A stretch of 64,000 bases of DNA from Ashinkailepas kermadecensis (lineage: Eukaryota; Arthropoda; Thecostraca; Neolepadidae). The position numbers and the translations under genes are program-made. Below the pieces are notes generated by a model. It saw only the letters and a program-made list of their open reading frames with translations, was not told the DNA's origin and made no database searches. The stretch spans positions 192,501 through 256,500 of the forward strand of contig JAOTOM010004742.1 of the NCBI GenBank assembly GCA_034440615.1. The letters are read 5' to 3'. This document shows, one piece after another, positions 21,659 through 32,462 of this stretch. Positions within the stretch are counted from its first letter, which is position 1, and each line of letters starts with the position of its first letter.

Positions 21659-21736
<78 letters not shown>
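21659..21736. repeat. (AT)n microsatellite
   Basis: Uninterrupted AT dinucleotide run of about 38 units. Confidence 0.98.
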
Positions 21737-21738
<2 letters not shown>

Positions 21739-22029
21739 TCCCATGATGATTTTGCCGACAATGGTATGCTACTCGTGATCATATCGGTCATATTGGCTAT
21801 ATCGGCGCGTTTTCATCGAAGTGGGAAATATATAAAGGTTCGGTCCGCCCGCATCGCTGACTGCTCGCGAGAACAACGTAACAAACATGCAACGTGCTGA
21901 TCGACACATTTCGGAGGGAAATCTAAGAAGTGTGGATGTCGCACACCTGGGAGAGACGCGGGACGACTACAGCTGACAGGCGATCACATTGGACGCAGCT
22001 CTTGCACTGCATGGAAACAGCGACACTCC

Positions 22030-22212
22030 CGCTGGACAGGACCAGTAAGACAAGCACTTGGTGTCGACAGCAACACTCTCGCTGAACGGGAACAGTAAGA
22101 CAAGCACTCAACAGCAACACTCGCGCTGGACGTGAAAAGCAGCACTCAGACTGGACGTGAGCAGCAAACACACACGCTGGACGTGAAAGCTAGCACTCAC
22201 ACTGGACGTGAA
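22030..22212. repeat. Repeat of the exon 8 3' end, about 6 copies
   Basis: CTGGACGTGA-like cores at 22202 (exon), 22177, 22151 and 22126, then 22082 and 22032. On the minus strand each copies the last exon bases TTCACGTCCAG and the donor position; only the real one is a good GTGAGT. Confidence 0.85.
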
Positions 22213-22382
22213 CGACGGCCTCGTTGTCGGACACGCCTCCGCCAATCCGATTGGCCACTTCACAGCGGTAGCGTCCCGCGTCGTGCCTGGAGGCGTTTTT
22301 GATGAGGAGGGACGGCTGGTCGGGCGTGCCGCCCTCGAAGTGGTCCTCGTCCGTCACGTCCAGCGGCCGATCGTCCTTGTGC
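22201..22382 (-). CDS. Ig gene exon 8 (second half of Ig4)
   Basis: The acceptor is GCATGGCCAG|GCACAAG and the donor CCAGT|GTGAGT; phases 2 in, 1 out. Its first base completes the Trp codon of exon 7, then HKDD follows and later DAGRYRCEVANRIGGG. The last 12 exon bases plus donor are repeated at about 25-bp and then about 47-bp spacing into the intron. Confidence 0.89.
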
Positions 22383-22599
22383 CTGGCCATGCACAGAGCA
22401 TGCGTCACGGAGTACAGGAGTACAGTCACGCATGAGAGATATTGATCGACGAGCGCCTGCTCGCTGGCGTACCATTTATCTAGATAGAAGCAAGGAATGT
22501 GTGGCACTCCTGCTCGGTGCCCGCCCCCGCCCAAGGAGAAATGAACCACTGTCGTCGCATGGCTGCACGTAGATTCTATCGAAATCATCCTACCACACA

Positions 22600-23100
22600 G
22601 CTGGCTACGCAGATTGCCCTCTCCAGTGGCGTCCCAGTCTCGCCGTCTTCACCGCGACGGCACTCAGAGCAGACTCGACCGACAAGCAGCGGGGCCAGTC
22701 GATCAGAACGGCGGTGATCGGCAGAGATCGGACCCGACGGCGCAGAGCGGGCCGTCGACAGTTGGGCCGCACGGCAGACACCGACGGCGGCGGCAGCAGC
22801 GGCGGCGGCTGCGACGGCGACGGCGCGCAAGCCCACCCTCGCCCCGCTGAGAAACCGCCGTCGTTTCGTCGCACGCGGCGCCAACAGCTCCCGGGGGAAC
22901 GCCGCGCAAACAAGCTGACGTAAGCTTCACGCGCTCGTCAGTCTGCCCGACGCTGCGGCCCTGCCTGGCCCGCGGCTGTTGTCGCCCGTCCACCAGTGGC
23001 ATGGCGGGTCGGGACTCATTCCAGCGGCCACCGCCGACCGACCCCTCCACGCGCGGCTGTAGACTCAGCTGCTGGTCGGCGAGGCCACGGTTCGACTCGT
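22600..23100. other. GC-rich island in the intron
   Basis: Strong GC and CpG content, many CGG and GCGG runs, no coding domain recognised. Could be an internal promoter or regulatory element; no TATA or other firm signal identified. Confidence 0.3.
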
Positions 23101-24276
23101 GTCGACGGTCAGTAACGACGTCTGTTTCGGGCATGCCCAATGAAAGGGCAGCCGCAAAAGAGCAATTTATAATCTGCAAGCCCGACCGCATCTGTTTCCA
23201 TCGGCAAAAAACAGCGGTTGTGAAAGCCTATCCCATGTGCGGATGGACAGTGGTAGGTGCTTCCGCGAGCGAAAATTTAAATGCAAACCATGAGCATGAG
23301 GTATGAGCATCAGGTTGGTATTTTAACTGATCCTTATAATGTTGCTACTCCAGTTCATGATATCACTTATCAAAACTCGGCATGCATGTTTGTACAATTG
23401 CACGAACCTCAACCACATTATGGTGCTTATTTTGTGACGATTCAAATATATTTAGTGCATGATTGAAAATGTGATTATCCAATTCTTCCCCGGAAACTTT
23501 CACCTGCTCTGAAGTGTCTTTGATTGATTAGAATCGACCTCTGATAACATTGCGTTCACCTATTCGCAGTCATCACTTTATCATTGCACATTTATTTCGA
23601 TTGCGTCGGAAATGACAAGGATGAGACATGCCGCCGATGAGACAGCAGGTGAAATACGGTCGGTAGTTGAGGACCAATTGCCAGCCTGGACCGCATCAAG
23701 TACCCACATTAGTATGGCATGACATGGGCATGTGCCCCACTCAACCGTACACGGGCAACACTGCATGGACACATGGCAGATGCATGGCACAGCATCAGAC
23801 AATTCAACACCAGAGTCAGGGATTAAAACTCAAATCAGGGAGTTACGACACTTCAGATTAGATGATTAGTCTCCTTGGTCTTGCCCATGTTCTTCCTGAC
23901 AGCTGCCTAAAATAGCAGACATCCATCAGCAAACTGGGTATTCGATAGCTAGTAGTGACCCTTAAAGCCACTTCCACAGCCACCTACACAATTTACAAAA
24001 TATATAATATTGAGATTGGCAACCAAAGCTTGAACATTGTCGATCAGTTAGCTGAACCATATTGTCACGTTGTGTTAATGACAACGTATTATGCACACAG
24101 AACAATTTCTGCCGGACAGTTGTGCCAGGTCACACTGGTAGCACAACTGGTACACAGCACACTTTCGGCACCACTCGTGACGAAAAGAAGGACCAAATGG
24201 TGCATCCAGGAATGACAATGCAGGCCGCAGACTGCACTCATTCTGGGTATGGCTTTATGAAGTCGGCCTAGGGAAT

Positions 24277-24385
24277 AACCCCCAGAAGGGAATACCGCCA
24301 GCAGGACATATTGCCAGCAGGAATACCGCTGGCAGGACATATTGCCAGCGGGAATACCGCCAGCAGGAAAAACCTCCAGCGGCAG
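24277..24385. repeat. About 30-bp tandem repeat (GGAATACCGCCAGCAGGACA)
   Basis: Three to four units between exons 7 and 8... on the plus strand at the low-coordinate side of exon 7. Intronic. Confidence 0.8.
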
Positions 24386-24624
24386 CAACTATTCAGCTCT
24401 GGATTACAGTAAAAAAACACAATCCGCTGGATACAATAGTTGCAATACACCTTCCAATTTTACCACACTGCACACAATATCGGCCAGCATCAACGCTTAG
24501 CCAAACAAAGCTGAAGAAGCCCTGGGGACAGTCGTCCAACCGAGAAGTGTTCGGGTCATTGACCCCATTGTATGAGTGGCAGAGTTGATAACTGCAGTGG
24601 CGCGTGAACGTGTGGCGTACATAC

Positions 24625-24736
24625 CATATGACTGCGGTGAGGTCGGAGGGGTTGGCGTCGTAGCTGCACAACAGCAGGATGTCCATGGACTCGTTGACGG
24701 TCGTCACGTCGGCGCTTACAGTCACGACAGGAGCAT
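24625..24736 (-). CDS. Ig gene exon 7 (first half of Ig4)
   Basis: The acceptor is GGTGTTGCAG|ATGCTCC and the donor ATATG|GTATGT, inside the core Trp codon; phases 1 in, 2 out. It has MDILLLCSYDANPSDLTAVI, the B strand through C strand. The neighbouring intron carries a 440-bp hexanucleotide array starting about 130 bp upstream. Confidence 0.86.
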
Positions 24737-24864
24737 CTGCAACACCAGCCACACCATCGTCAGTAACGCAACCAGGATTATATCCAGCAGCACTTGTAGG
24801 CGCAACTACAGCTTTGCCGCTGGGACACCTTTCAAAGGCACGAGAGCTGGACAACTCGTCATAG

Positions 24865-25087
24865 AAGGACAGAGACAGAGACAGAGACAGAGATAGAGAC
24901 AGGGACGGAGACGGAGACAAAGACAGAGACAGAGACAGAGACAGATACAGAGACAGAGACGGAGACGGAGACGGAGACGGAGACGGAGACGGAGACGGAG
25001 ACAGAGACAGAGACAGAGACAGAGACAGAGACAGAGACAGAGACAGAGACAGAGACAGAGACAGAGACAGAGACAGAGACAGAGACA

Positions 25088-25122
<35 letters not shown>

Positions 25123-25300
25123 AGAGACAGAGACAGAGACAGAGACAGAGACAGAGACAGAGACGGAGACGGAGACGGAGACGGAGACGGGGACGGGGAC
25201 GGGGACGGGGATGGGGATGGGGATGGGGATGGGGATGGGGATGGGGATGGGGATGGGGATGGGGATGGGGATGGGGATGGGAATGGGGATGGGATGGATA
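24865..25300. repeat. Hexanucleotide array in homogeneous blocks
   Basis: About 72 units of (A/G/C)GAGAC changing in blocks: AGAGAC, GGAGAC, AGAGAC, CGAGAC, AGAGAC, GGAGAC, GGGGAC and finally GGGGAT. It gives long Ser/Pro or Arg/Leu frames on the minus strand that are not genes. Confidence 0.97.
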
Positions 25301-25314
25301 TTGAGATCGAGGAG

Positions 25315-25315
<1 letters not shown>

Positions 25316-25341
<26 letters not shown>
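25316..25341. repeat. (AT)n microsatellite
   Basis: Short AT run directly after the hexamer array. Confidence 0.95.
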
Positions 25342-25345
<4 letters not shown>

Positions 25346-25562
25346 GAAATGGAGAAAGAGAGAGAGAAGGAAGGGAGAGATAAATGATATCAGTATCTGG
25401 ATTACACATGACATCGAGTTATTACAAACCTGCCTGAAAATCTCTTTTGATATAGTACGCTTGCAGACCACACACGTCTGCTTTTGCATGCAGTTTACCA
25501 GACATGACAGACTGCCATTAGATTTGGATAGTTATTAATGTCACACTATGCGCGGTACTCAC

Positions 25563-25713
25563 AGAGCACTTGAACCTCGACGGGCGCTCGCAGAGGCGAC
25601 TCGGCCTTGCTCTCGATGACCGAGTTGGATGCCACGCACACGATGTGCTCTCCGTTCAGGTGTCTCTCGGCGGCGAACGTATACCGACTGATGGTCTCTG
25701 TGGTCTGGTCCGG
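25563..25713 (-). CDS. Ig gene exon 6 (second half of Ig3)
   Basis: The acceptor is CGTGCTGCAG|CCGGACC and the donor GCTCT|GTGAGT; phases 0 in, 1 out. It encodes GEHIVCVASNSVIESKAES, the F and G strands of Ig3. The acceptor lacks a strong pyrimidine tract; instead four tandem TGACC units lie 11-31 bases upstream, where branch point and pyrimidine tract are expected. Confidence 0.84.
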
Positions 25714-25724
25714 CTGCAGCACGA

Positions 25725-25744
25725 GGTCAGGTCAGGTCAGGTCA
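25725..25744 (-). promoter_or_regulatory. Tandem branch-point-like motif at exon 6 acceptor
   Basis: Four copies of a 5-base unit read TGACC on the minus strand directly upstream of the exon 6 AG. CTGAC matches the loose animal branch-point consensus, and the array replaces a normal pyrimidine tract. That it acts as a branch-point cluster is inference. Confidence 0.35.
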
Positions 25745-26171
25745 GCTCGAGCCAGTCGGCAAAGTCTGGCGGGTAGTGGTGTCACTAGCATTGGATTAGA
25801 ATCGGTGGTATTTTTACAGTGAATGCTCAGTCCCTTCATCCTTCCTACGGTCTAAATGTTACATTGTGCAGTGAATACTGCAGTTCAGTGAAAGTCTGAT
25901 GACTCTTTTTCCATGGCCGACAATTTGAACAATTTTTATGTTTGTTTCCATACCGTCAACGAACATCAATGTTGTTGTTGTTCCATATTCCTCCCATGTT
26001 CCTTCCAGGAAAAATAATTGGTTATTATGCACGGCTTCTCCGATGGCATAAACATTCACAATAGAAGCGGAGAACAGGGGGAGCTGACTCTACACTTCTT
26101 CCCGCATAGCGATGAAAGGGAAGTGCTTTTGGCTGGGAATAACAATTGAAAACTGATCTTCACAGTTACCA

Positions 26172-26591
26172 TTGTCTTCAGTGAAGAGGGTTCTGCTTTC
26201 GTACATTAACAGATGCTACCCTGATAGTGGATATATGTTATGGCCAGACTTGACCGGGGCACATTACGCGCATCACACTGGGCTCCTGTCGGGGGAGGCC
26301 GGTGTGCCCGTTGTAGAACAGGACGGTGACACTACAAACGCGTCACAGTTGCTCCCGATGGAGGACTTCTGGGAAATAGCTCAGGCAGAGGCACACAAGA
26401 TTAGCTGGGAAACCACAGCTGAGAAACAGCCGAGGATCCGCATCCGGCTCGCACTGTCGCACGTGGAGACGGAGGTGCCTCGCACTATGATGGGGAGGGT
26501 CGGGGAAGGTGTGCTCGCTGCAGACTGGCACGGTGTCCATTGCCTACTGACCGGCACGATCTTCATAGCCTGCTGCGCTGACAGAATATAA
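26172..26591 (+). pseudogene. Decayed mariner/Tc1-type transposase C-terminus
   Basis: The open frame reads YMLWPDLTGAHYAHHTGLL, then GVPVVEQDGDTTNASQLLP-MEDFWEIAQAEAH, SWETTAEKQPRIRIR and later MMGRVGEGVLAADWHGV. This follows the layout of mariner-like transposase C-termini: a WPD-L-S-HYA block, a variable loop with N and PQ-type residues, P-[IM]-E-x-FW, and MM-x-V near the end. Sequence upstream of the frame does not clearly continue the catalytic core, and no terminal inverted repeats were found, so this is a fossil fragment in the Ig gene's intron, on the opposite strand. Assignment rests on motif order, not alignment. Confidence 0.55.
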
Positions 26592-27321
26592 TCTGATCTA
26601 GTGTTGTACTACTTTGTTTTAATTAAGGTGTCTTAAGAAACACGTTTTTTTACAATCGCTGCGAACGTTTAAATGTTGTGCCATTATCAGGTCAGAGCAA
26701 TATTCCCTTCCGCCAGAAATCTCCACACTCGACTCCACCGGGTGATACGGATGAGGAGGGTTCATTAAGTGTAAGCCTACCCATGTAATCAAGTGAAAAT
26801 TCCTAGAATTGCTCAGCATTAGTTTGAATCGAGCCAATTGTTCGAACAACGAAGTTTCGCACAGTCAGAAGCTTCGTTCTTCGTAGGTACGACGGTTGAA
26901 CAGATACAGATATTTGATATTGGGCCTGTTATCTGACGCATTCACTTACATACTCGCTGATGATTTCCCCAATCTATGAATGCCGGAGGAAAAACAGACA
27001 GATCGTCAGTCAGAACCGAAAGCTCCATTTTACATTCTGGGATGAATAAGAGTTCACCGATTTAAATGCAGCGGTGTGACACGAGCAATGGACATACACT
27101 TGCCACGGATAGACTACTGGCACAGGCAACGCTCATGACATCAAACGGGCATAGGTGGCCGCGTGGAATGCTTACCACATCCTCCCCTGCCAAGTATTGC
27201 ATCAGCGATGTGGCATTCTAACAGTCTCGTATTTGTGCCAGTGGTGAGCAAAAGGAGACTCTACTAACGTCACGAAGGTTCGATTGGCAGCTGCGAAGTG
27301 CACCACATGTTCGGGAAACGG

Positions 27322-27495
27322 CTATGCCCACACCACAGCTACACAGTTCGGTGAGAGTGAGAATACCTTCCACACCACATCTACACCATTCACTGACGGT
27401 AAGAACGCCTTCCACGCCACGGCTATACCACACAGTGACAGTGAGGATAATATCCACACCACAGTTCCACCTTTCCGTGACGGTGAGAATGCCTC
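27322..27495. repeat. About 45-bp degenerate minisatellite, four units
   Basis: Units share CCACACCACA-CTACACC-TTC-GTGACGGTGAGAATGC. Intronic, between exons 5 and 6. Confidence 0.8.
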
Positions 27496-27791
27496 CCGAA
27501 TGCAATACGCAACGTCGTCATTCCGAGTGAACACAATCACCTGGTGGTAAGCGATTACCATCGACCTGCCCGGATATTTTCTCCGCAACTGAAGCATATA
27601 TCTGAATACCAGCCATATATACTAAGCTTGATATTGATAATATACATTGTACTATTTTTCAGTGCATTATGCTTATATATTCATGTTCATATGTTTATAT
27701 TCACATCTATGTATTTATATTATCTATTTATTTATATACTTATCTGCATCATGAATACAAATATGTGCCGGAGTTTCATGCATTTACACAC

Positions 27792-27958
27792 CTGGATATT
27801 ATCTGTATTGGAAGTCTGCTCTTGTAGTTCTTGACCTCCCCTCAGCCAGGTGATATTAGCTGCTGGTCGAGCGCCCATGACCTTGCAGGTCAAGGTCACC
27901 GTTGTCCCCTCCTCGACGGGCGCTTCCAGCCCGACGAGCTCAATGGTCCGTGGGCGGA
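27792..27958 (-). CDS. Ig gene exon 5 (first half of Ig3)
   Basis: The acceptor is GACGTTTCAG|TCCGCCC and the donor ATCCAG|GTGTGT; phases 1 in, 0 out. It has GTTVTLTCKVMGARPAA and NITWLRGG, a textbook I-set B-C segment with a glycosylation sequon at NIT. Joins exon 6 at a codon boundary. Confidence 0.89.
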
Positions 27959-28729
27959 CTGAAACGTCAAGCACCATCACTCAAGCTTTGAAGGGAACGG
28001 CGAACAGTGGCAGACGGAGGCCACTTCGGAACGCGGTCAACAGTCGACTAAATCGCCCATTCGATTTGATCCATGTCTCAGGCGATTTGACTTATGTTCC
28101 AAATATAATAGGCTGCGGTGAGATCTGATGGATATCTGGGTGCATTTTCTGGCATAGTGCCTTTAAATACCAAAACGCTATGTGCTGTCGAGGTTTTTGT
28201 ATCATAAAACTAACCCCAACTCTTCTACCCGGCCCTGACATAAGTGCAGAACTCGGACTGGCAATAATTGCAGGTAGCGCAGAAGCCACATATGGTTGTT
28301 GGCGAGGGCTGCCTATCAGGTTGCTTCATTTCAGCCGAACCCTATCCATTAAGAGCAACATGTTTTGTGTCAAATGGTAAACATTACGGTTTTACTGATT
28401 TTACCTTAAAACTGAAGCCTCTGGACAAAACGTATTAATATATATGTGTGCGGAGAAGAGGTAGTCATTCACCAAGGAGGGATACTGATTTCATCAGTGG
28501 CGCTGCTTTTGTCACCCAATTATCGACCAGAACTACTTCCAAGAAACTCGTCAACACAACAACAGCAAACTGCCGTCAAAAATTGCAAACAGCCTGCAAT
28601 CATACCAAAGTCGTCAGTTCATGTAGTTCTAGCTTTCCATCGGATCAGAATGTGTTTCGATCGTTTCGTCGGTATGGCCTGTTAAGCGGGAGGTGCTAAG
28701 TCAGCAGGGCCGCCCCGGTTGCTCCTTAC

Positions 28730-28891
28730 CGTGCAGGTCCAGGTAGACCTTCTTCCGGAGTGGGTACTCCACTGCGGCATTGGTCGCCTGACACTCAAAT
28801 TGTGAGGCCAGGTCGTGTCTGGTGAGCGGCACACGCACCGTGTTGGTGCCCAGCCCCGTCCCGTCTTCGGACATAATCGCTCCCGCATCTC
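28730..28891 (-). CDS. Ig gene exon 4 (second half of Ig2)
   Basis: The acceptor is GCGTTGCAG|GAGATGC and the donor CACG|GTAAGG; phases 1 in, 1 out (162 bp). It contains LASQFECQATNAAVEYPL, the F-strand F-x-C and G strand of Ig2. Joins exon 3 without frame change. Borders here are clean, with no tandem repeat. Confidence 0.88.
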
Positions 28892-31010
28892 CTGCAACGC
28901 AAGGCACAGGCACAGATGATGCGATCGCCAATGTTTACTGCCGACATCGCAATAAAAAAATCGATCCAGTCATGTATGCACTCTCGTGTTCTAAGCTGCT
29001 TGCCTGATGCTCGGTGGTTACGTTTCGCTTGCCTTCTGTTCTGCAACGAGCTAACATGGAGAAGTTGGCTTACTTTAGATCGACAGCTGCCATTGTACGA
29101 ACAGCTCGTGTTCGAATCCAATAGCGGCCAGCCCAGCCGATATGTGGCAAAGCACATCAGTTCCGAGGCTGCGATGGCCCGCTTGTCCTTTACACACGCG
29201 CTACGTGTAGCAGCGTTTCTCCACGCAGACCTGCGTCCTGACAGGCATGCGGTAAGCCCTGCGGTCAGGCTGTGAACGCCTATGCAGCCTGATGTCTCAC
29301 ACTTGACACAATGTCCTCGCCACCCACTCTTCATATGTTCCACCATTGACGTAACTAGGTGTGCATGCGGCAGATTGCCTTCGCCATGACTGCACCCGAC
29401 CGGGAACATTATCGGCGGCTGACTTTTTACACCGTCGACGGCCGCTGTGAAAGCTTTATGCTCCTGCTTTCAGCGTCTCTGTCGGGGCGGTAACTTAAGC
29501 GCGCGCTAGAAGCGTTGGAAGTGGCGATTGAGTTCCACTTTTATTGAGAGAGGGCTCTCGTAAAAGGTTATTCACGATGGCATCCGTCTCGGAAATAACT
29601 TTCCATAGGCTAACATCTCGGCAGATGTGGCGGCAGCCCCCGCCAGCCACACCCGTTGGCAGACTTTCCAGCCGAGATTTCTCTATTTGGCGAGATCAAA
29701 TCGCATTGGATGGGTGCCTTAGAGGTGGAAAGTTGCCCTGCATACTGTGTCTCGAATTTCGTAGCTCGGCTGACCACAAGGACATAAAGTGTTACTTCAT
29801 GCAAGGTTTCGAGGCCACGGAGATAGGGTCAACAAGCCCGACTTCGGTAATTGGTGAGAGCGAACTTGTATTAAAAGCCTATAACTTGCATGCATTGATG
29901 GCAAAAGGAAAACACGAGTACTTCAACTCGTCAACTTATCAGGAGGTTGGATGTGAGATTTCGCCAGCATGGCATGTGGACCCCAAATGTTCCACACTTG
30001 TAATGTTGAGAGAGATAAATGCTATTAATGTATGGCTCTCTGCAGACATGTTTTTATGTTTCAATGAATGGAAACCGCAATAAATGGCTTTTAATTGCAA
30101 TAACATGTCATATGTAGTACCAAGCCATCCATACAATAGCTGTTGTAACAGCTGACACAACATTTAGTGTGCAATTCTGAACCATCTAACCTTGCATTTG
30201 TAATTACTTAATTCAAACAACGATTTACGTTTGCGTCCGGGGTCATTCCCTTCTGATATTTCTGAGAACGAAATGGTTTTGCATTCCGGAATGCTGGGAA
30301 GTTTCATTAGTATTTGGAAGTATTCGATATTGGTTGGATTGTCTAGGCAGCCACGAAAATAATGTATGTGATCTAATGCGTACGAGGGCTGAAAGAGTCC
30401 TGAATTGAATACTTTTCTGTGATAAATGGACAATAATGCAACGCTTTAACTAGCGTGCTTAGCAACGAAATCGTTCAAGTCATAATTAGCTAATAACCAA
30501 TGGTAGAGAAATGTTTCCCATAGCCTGGACGAAGAAGCGCAATGAGCATGGACACATCTGACTGGCAGGAGCGTTGAACAGATTTAATTAAGACCGCGGT
30601 GCATGTGTATACAGCAGCAGCCTGGGCATGCCGTCATGTCACTTGCCGTAGCCATTGCAGCACGGCCGTCCTGTGGATGGAGCACGATGTTGCATGCAAT
30701 GCAAAATTATGCGAAACAAAGCCGTCTGGTGCCCAGATACGTCTCTCGAGATCAGCACCAAGAATTGTCAGGCGTCAACTTTTATGGATTCCGCAGCAAA
30801 GTTGTGCGATGTGGCTGATAACTGCCACTACTCCAGTAATTTTACGTTCAATTTTAGACAGCTATTTTTGGAACGCTTTTGCTCCATGTTGGTAGGTAGG
30901 ACTCTACACGGAGATACATGCATGGATCTTGCCCGGTTGTGCGCCGAGACTTCGGCAACGTCAGCATGTAGACGTACACATGGATGGACGAGTGCACGTG
31001 GCGTGCGTGC
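28892..31010. other. Intron 3, no recognised feature
   Basis: A 179-codon plus-strand frame lies at 29544-30083 but shows no known domain, no signal and no repeat structure; I do not call it a gene. Confidence 0.35.
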
Positions 31011-31019
31011 CACACTGAC

Positions 31020-31187
31020 CTCCCATGTTGACGGTGCCGTTCCACCAGGTGACCGAGGCGGCCGGCTTGCCACCAGCCGACTCGCAGCGCAACACCAGCT
31101 GGCTGTCCTCCTCGTACGGCCCAATGGTGGAGCCGTGCTGCACCTCGGTGCCGTCATCCAGCAGGATGCGCACACCATCCGGCTTGG
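31020..31187 (-). CDS. Ig gene exon 3 (first half of Ig2), with possible in-frame 5' extensions
   Basis: The acceptor is CCGTCCACAG|CCAAGCC and the donor GGGAG|GTCAGT; phases 1 in, 1 out. The translation has QLVLRCESAGGKP (B strand) and ASVTWWNG (C strand). Two further copies of the acceptor plus exon head lie 69 and 138 bp upstream, so the exon could also begin at 31256 or 31325 and add 23 or 46 residues in frame. The shortest form was chosen because its sequence runs directly into the domain. Confidence 0.86.
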
Positions 31188-31326
31188 CTGTGGACGGAAA
31201 TTGGTCACGTACTGACATATGGACATCCAGCAGGATGCGCACACCCTCCGGCTTGGCTGTGGACGGAAGCCGGCCACGTGCTAACATATGGACATCCAGC
31301 AGGATGCGCACACTCTCCGGCTCGGC
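31155..31326. repeat. 69-bp triplication of the exon 3 acceptor and head
   Basis: CATCCAGCAGGATGCGCACA starts at 31155, 31224 and 31293. On the minus strand each copy has an AG acceptor followed by (A/G)AGCCGGA and GTGCGCATCCTGCTGGATG. All three are in the same reading frame and open. Confidence 0.93.
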
Positions 31327-31919
31327 TGCAAATATGAAATATCTTCCCGTAGCGAATTATCCCGAGCTTTAATCGCATCCACATGGTTCGTGCATAAGCA
31401 ATGGGAAATTGTTTGATAGTCGGTGCAAAGAATGGATGCTCAATGGATCAATCGTAATCGCCAGACGAGCAGGTAGAATGCTGACGGGTAGCCACATCTC
31501 CTCCTACATTAACACTTCATTGCCCTCTTCGTTCCGAAAGCTTTTCCGGGGAGCAACTGTGATTGACTTGTGGCGTGAGAGAGCTGAGCGTTCAACTCTG
31601 GAGAACATGGTGGCGTTTAGAGGATTCAGACAGCATATGCATTGCAAACACTTGGGCTGAGTGCCACGGCAGGAGACGCTCGATCCGCGTTGTGGAGTCA
31701 TTCGCACACAGGCCATAAAATAACACATTCGCATGCACTCCATGAAGCAGCACAAGCAATTGTGCCGATATTGTTCCATGCTTCACAGCCTGCAACATTG
31801 TATGATGCTGGATGTCGGACAAACAGGTATGCATATCGCATCGAAATGGCCCCGCTAGACATGCTAGACAAGCTGAGTTGACTAGCAGGAGTGATGTGTT
31901 CCATGAACTGCCTAGTGTT

Positions 31920-32088
31920 ATGGAGTTGACGGACTGGAGTTGACGGACAACTGGATGACATAATGATTCAACACCTCCACCAACATAGGTGGCTAACCTG
32001 GATGATGGTGCAGCGGTTCGACATCTCCACTAACCCAGTGTGGTGAGGTTGACGAATTGGATGACAGCGCAGTCGTCCCACACCTCCA
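31920..32088. repeat. Degenerate repeat of the exon 2 3' end, three copies
   Basis: GGATGA blocks at 31953, 32000 and 32059 are each followed by CACCTCC/CATCTCC. The 32000 copy keeps a GTTAG donor on the minus strand. Confidence 0.65.
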
Positions 32089-32189
32089 GGTACGTGAGCT
32101 CGCACTTGTAGAGACTCTCGTCGTCCGCACGCAGCTCCCGAATCTCCAGTTCCGTCAGCGATGATCCCTTGGTGTAGTCAAAGTAACCC
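32035..32189 (-). CDS. Ig gene exon 2 (second half of Ig1)
   Basis: The acceptor is TTTTTTGCAG|GGGTTAC and the donor CTGG|GTTAGT; phases 2 in, 1 out. It completes Ig1 with LRADDESLYKCELTYLEVW, a classic D-x-x-x-Y-x-C F strand, followed by an extra Cys (DDCAVIQF) that may form a second disulphide within Ig1. The 3' border is copied twice into the next intron. Confidence 0.88.
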
Positions 32190-32462
32190 CTGCAAAAAAT
32201 CAATGATATATTGAAGCGAAAGCGCTACCATTATCGGCATGGCCTCTTGGTGCAATCAGAACAATCCCCTAAGATTAAACAACAATGGGAGACTGGTGAA
32301 GCAAAGCTGTCAGGCCAAAATACATATTTTTGTAGTGACAAGTGACCTTCGCAGTAATGCAATGTAGCTGGTTATGTTTGTGAGCTGTCGGATAGGAAAC
32401 GCCAGCAGTGGATCATGACGTATGTGAACGAAATCAGCAGTATCCTTCAATGATGATCCTTG

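Noticed and set aside
21826..21960. TATA-like ATATATAAAG followed by a short ATG frame
   Set aside because: Lies next to an (AT)n tract inside an intron, and the frame is under 50 codons with no domain.
24806..25489. Ser/Pro- and His/Pro-rich minus-strand frames
   Set aside because: Hexanucleotide repeat translated; the real coding part nearby is only exon 7 at 24625-24736.
29544..30083. 179-codon plus-strand frame
   Set aside because: No recognisable domain, signal or splice context; lies in an intron and is within reach of chance.
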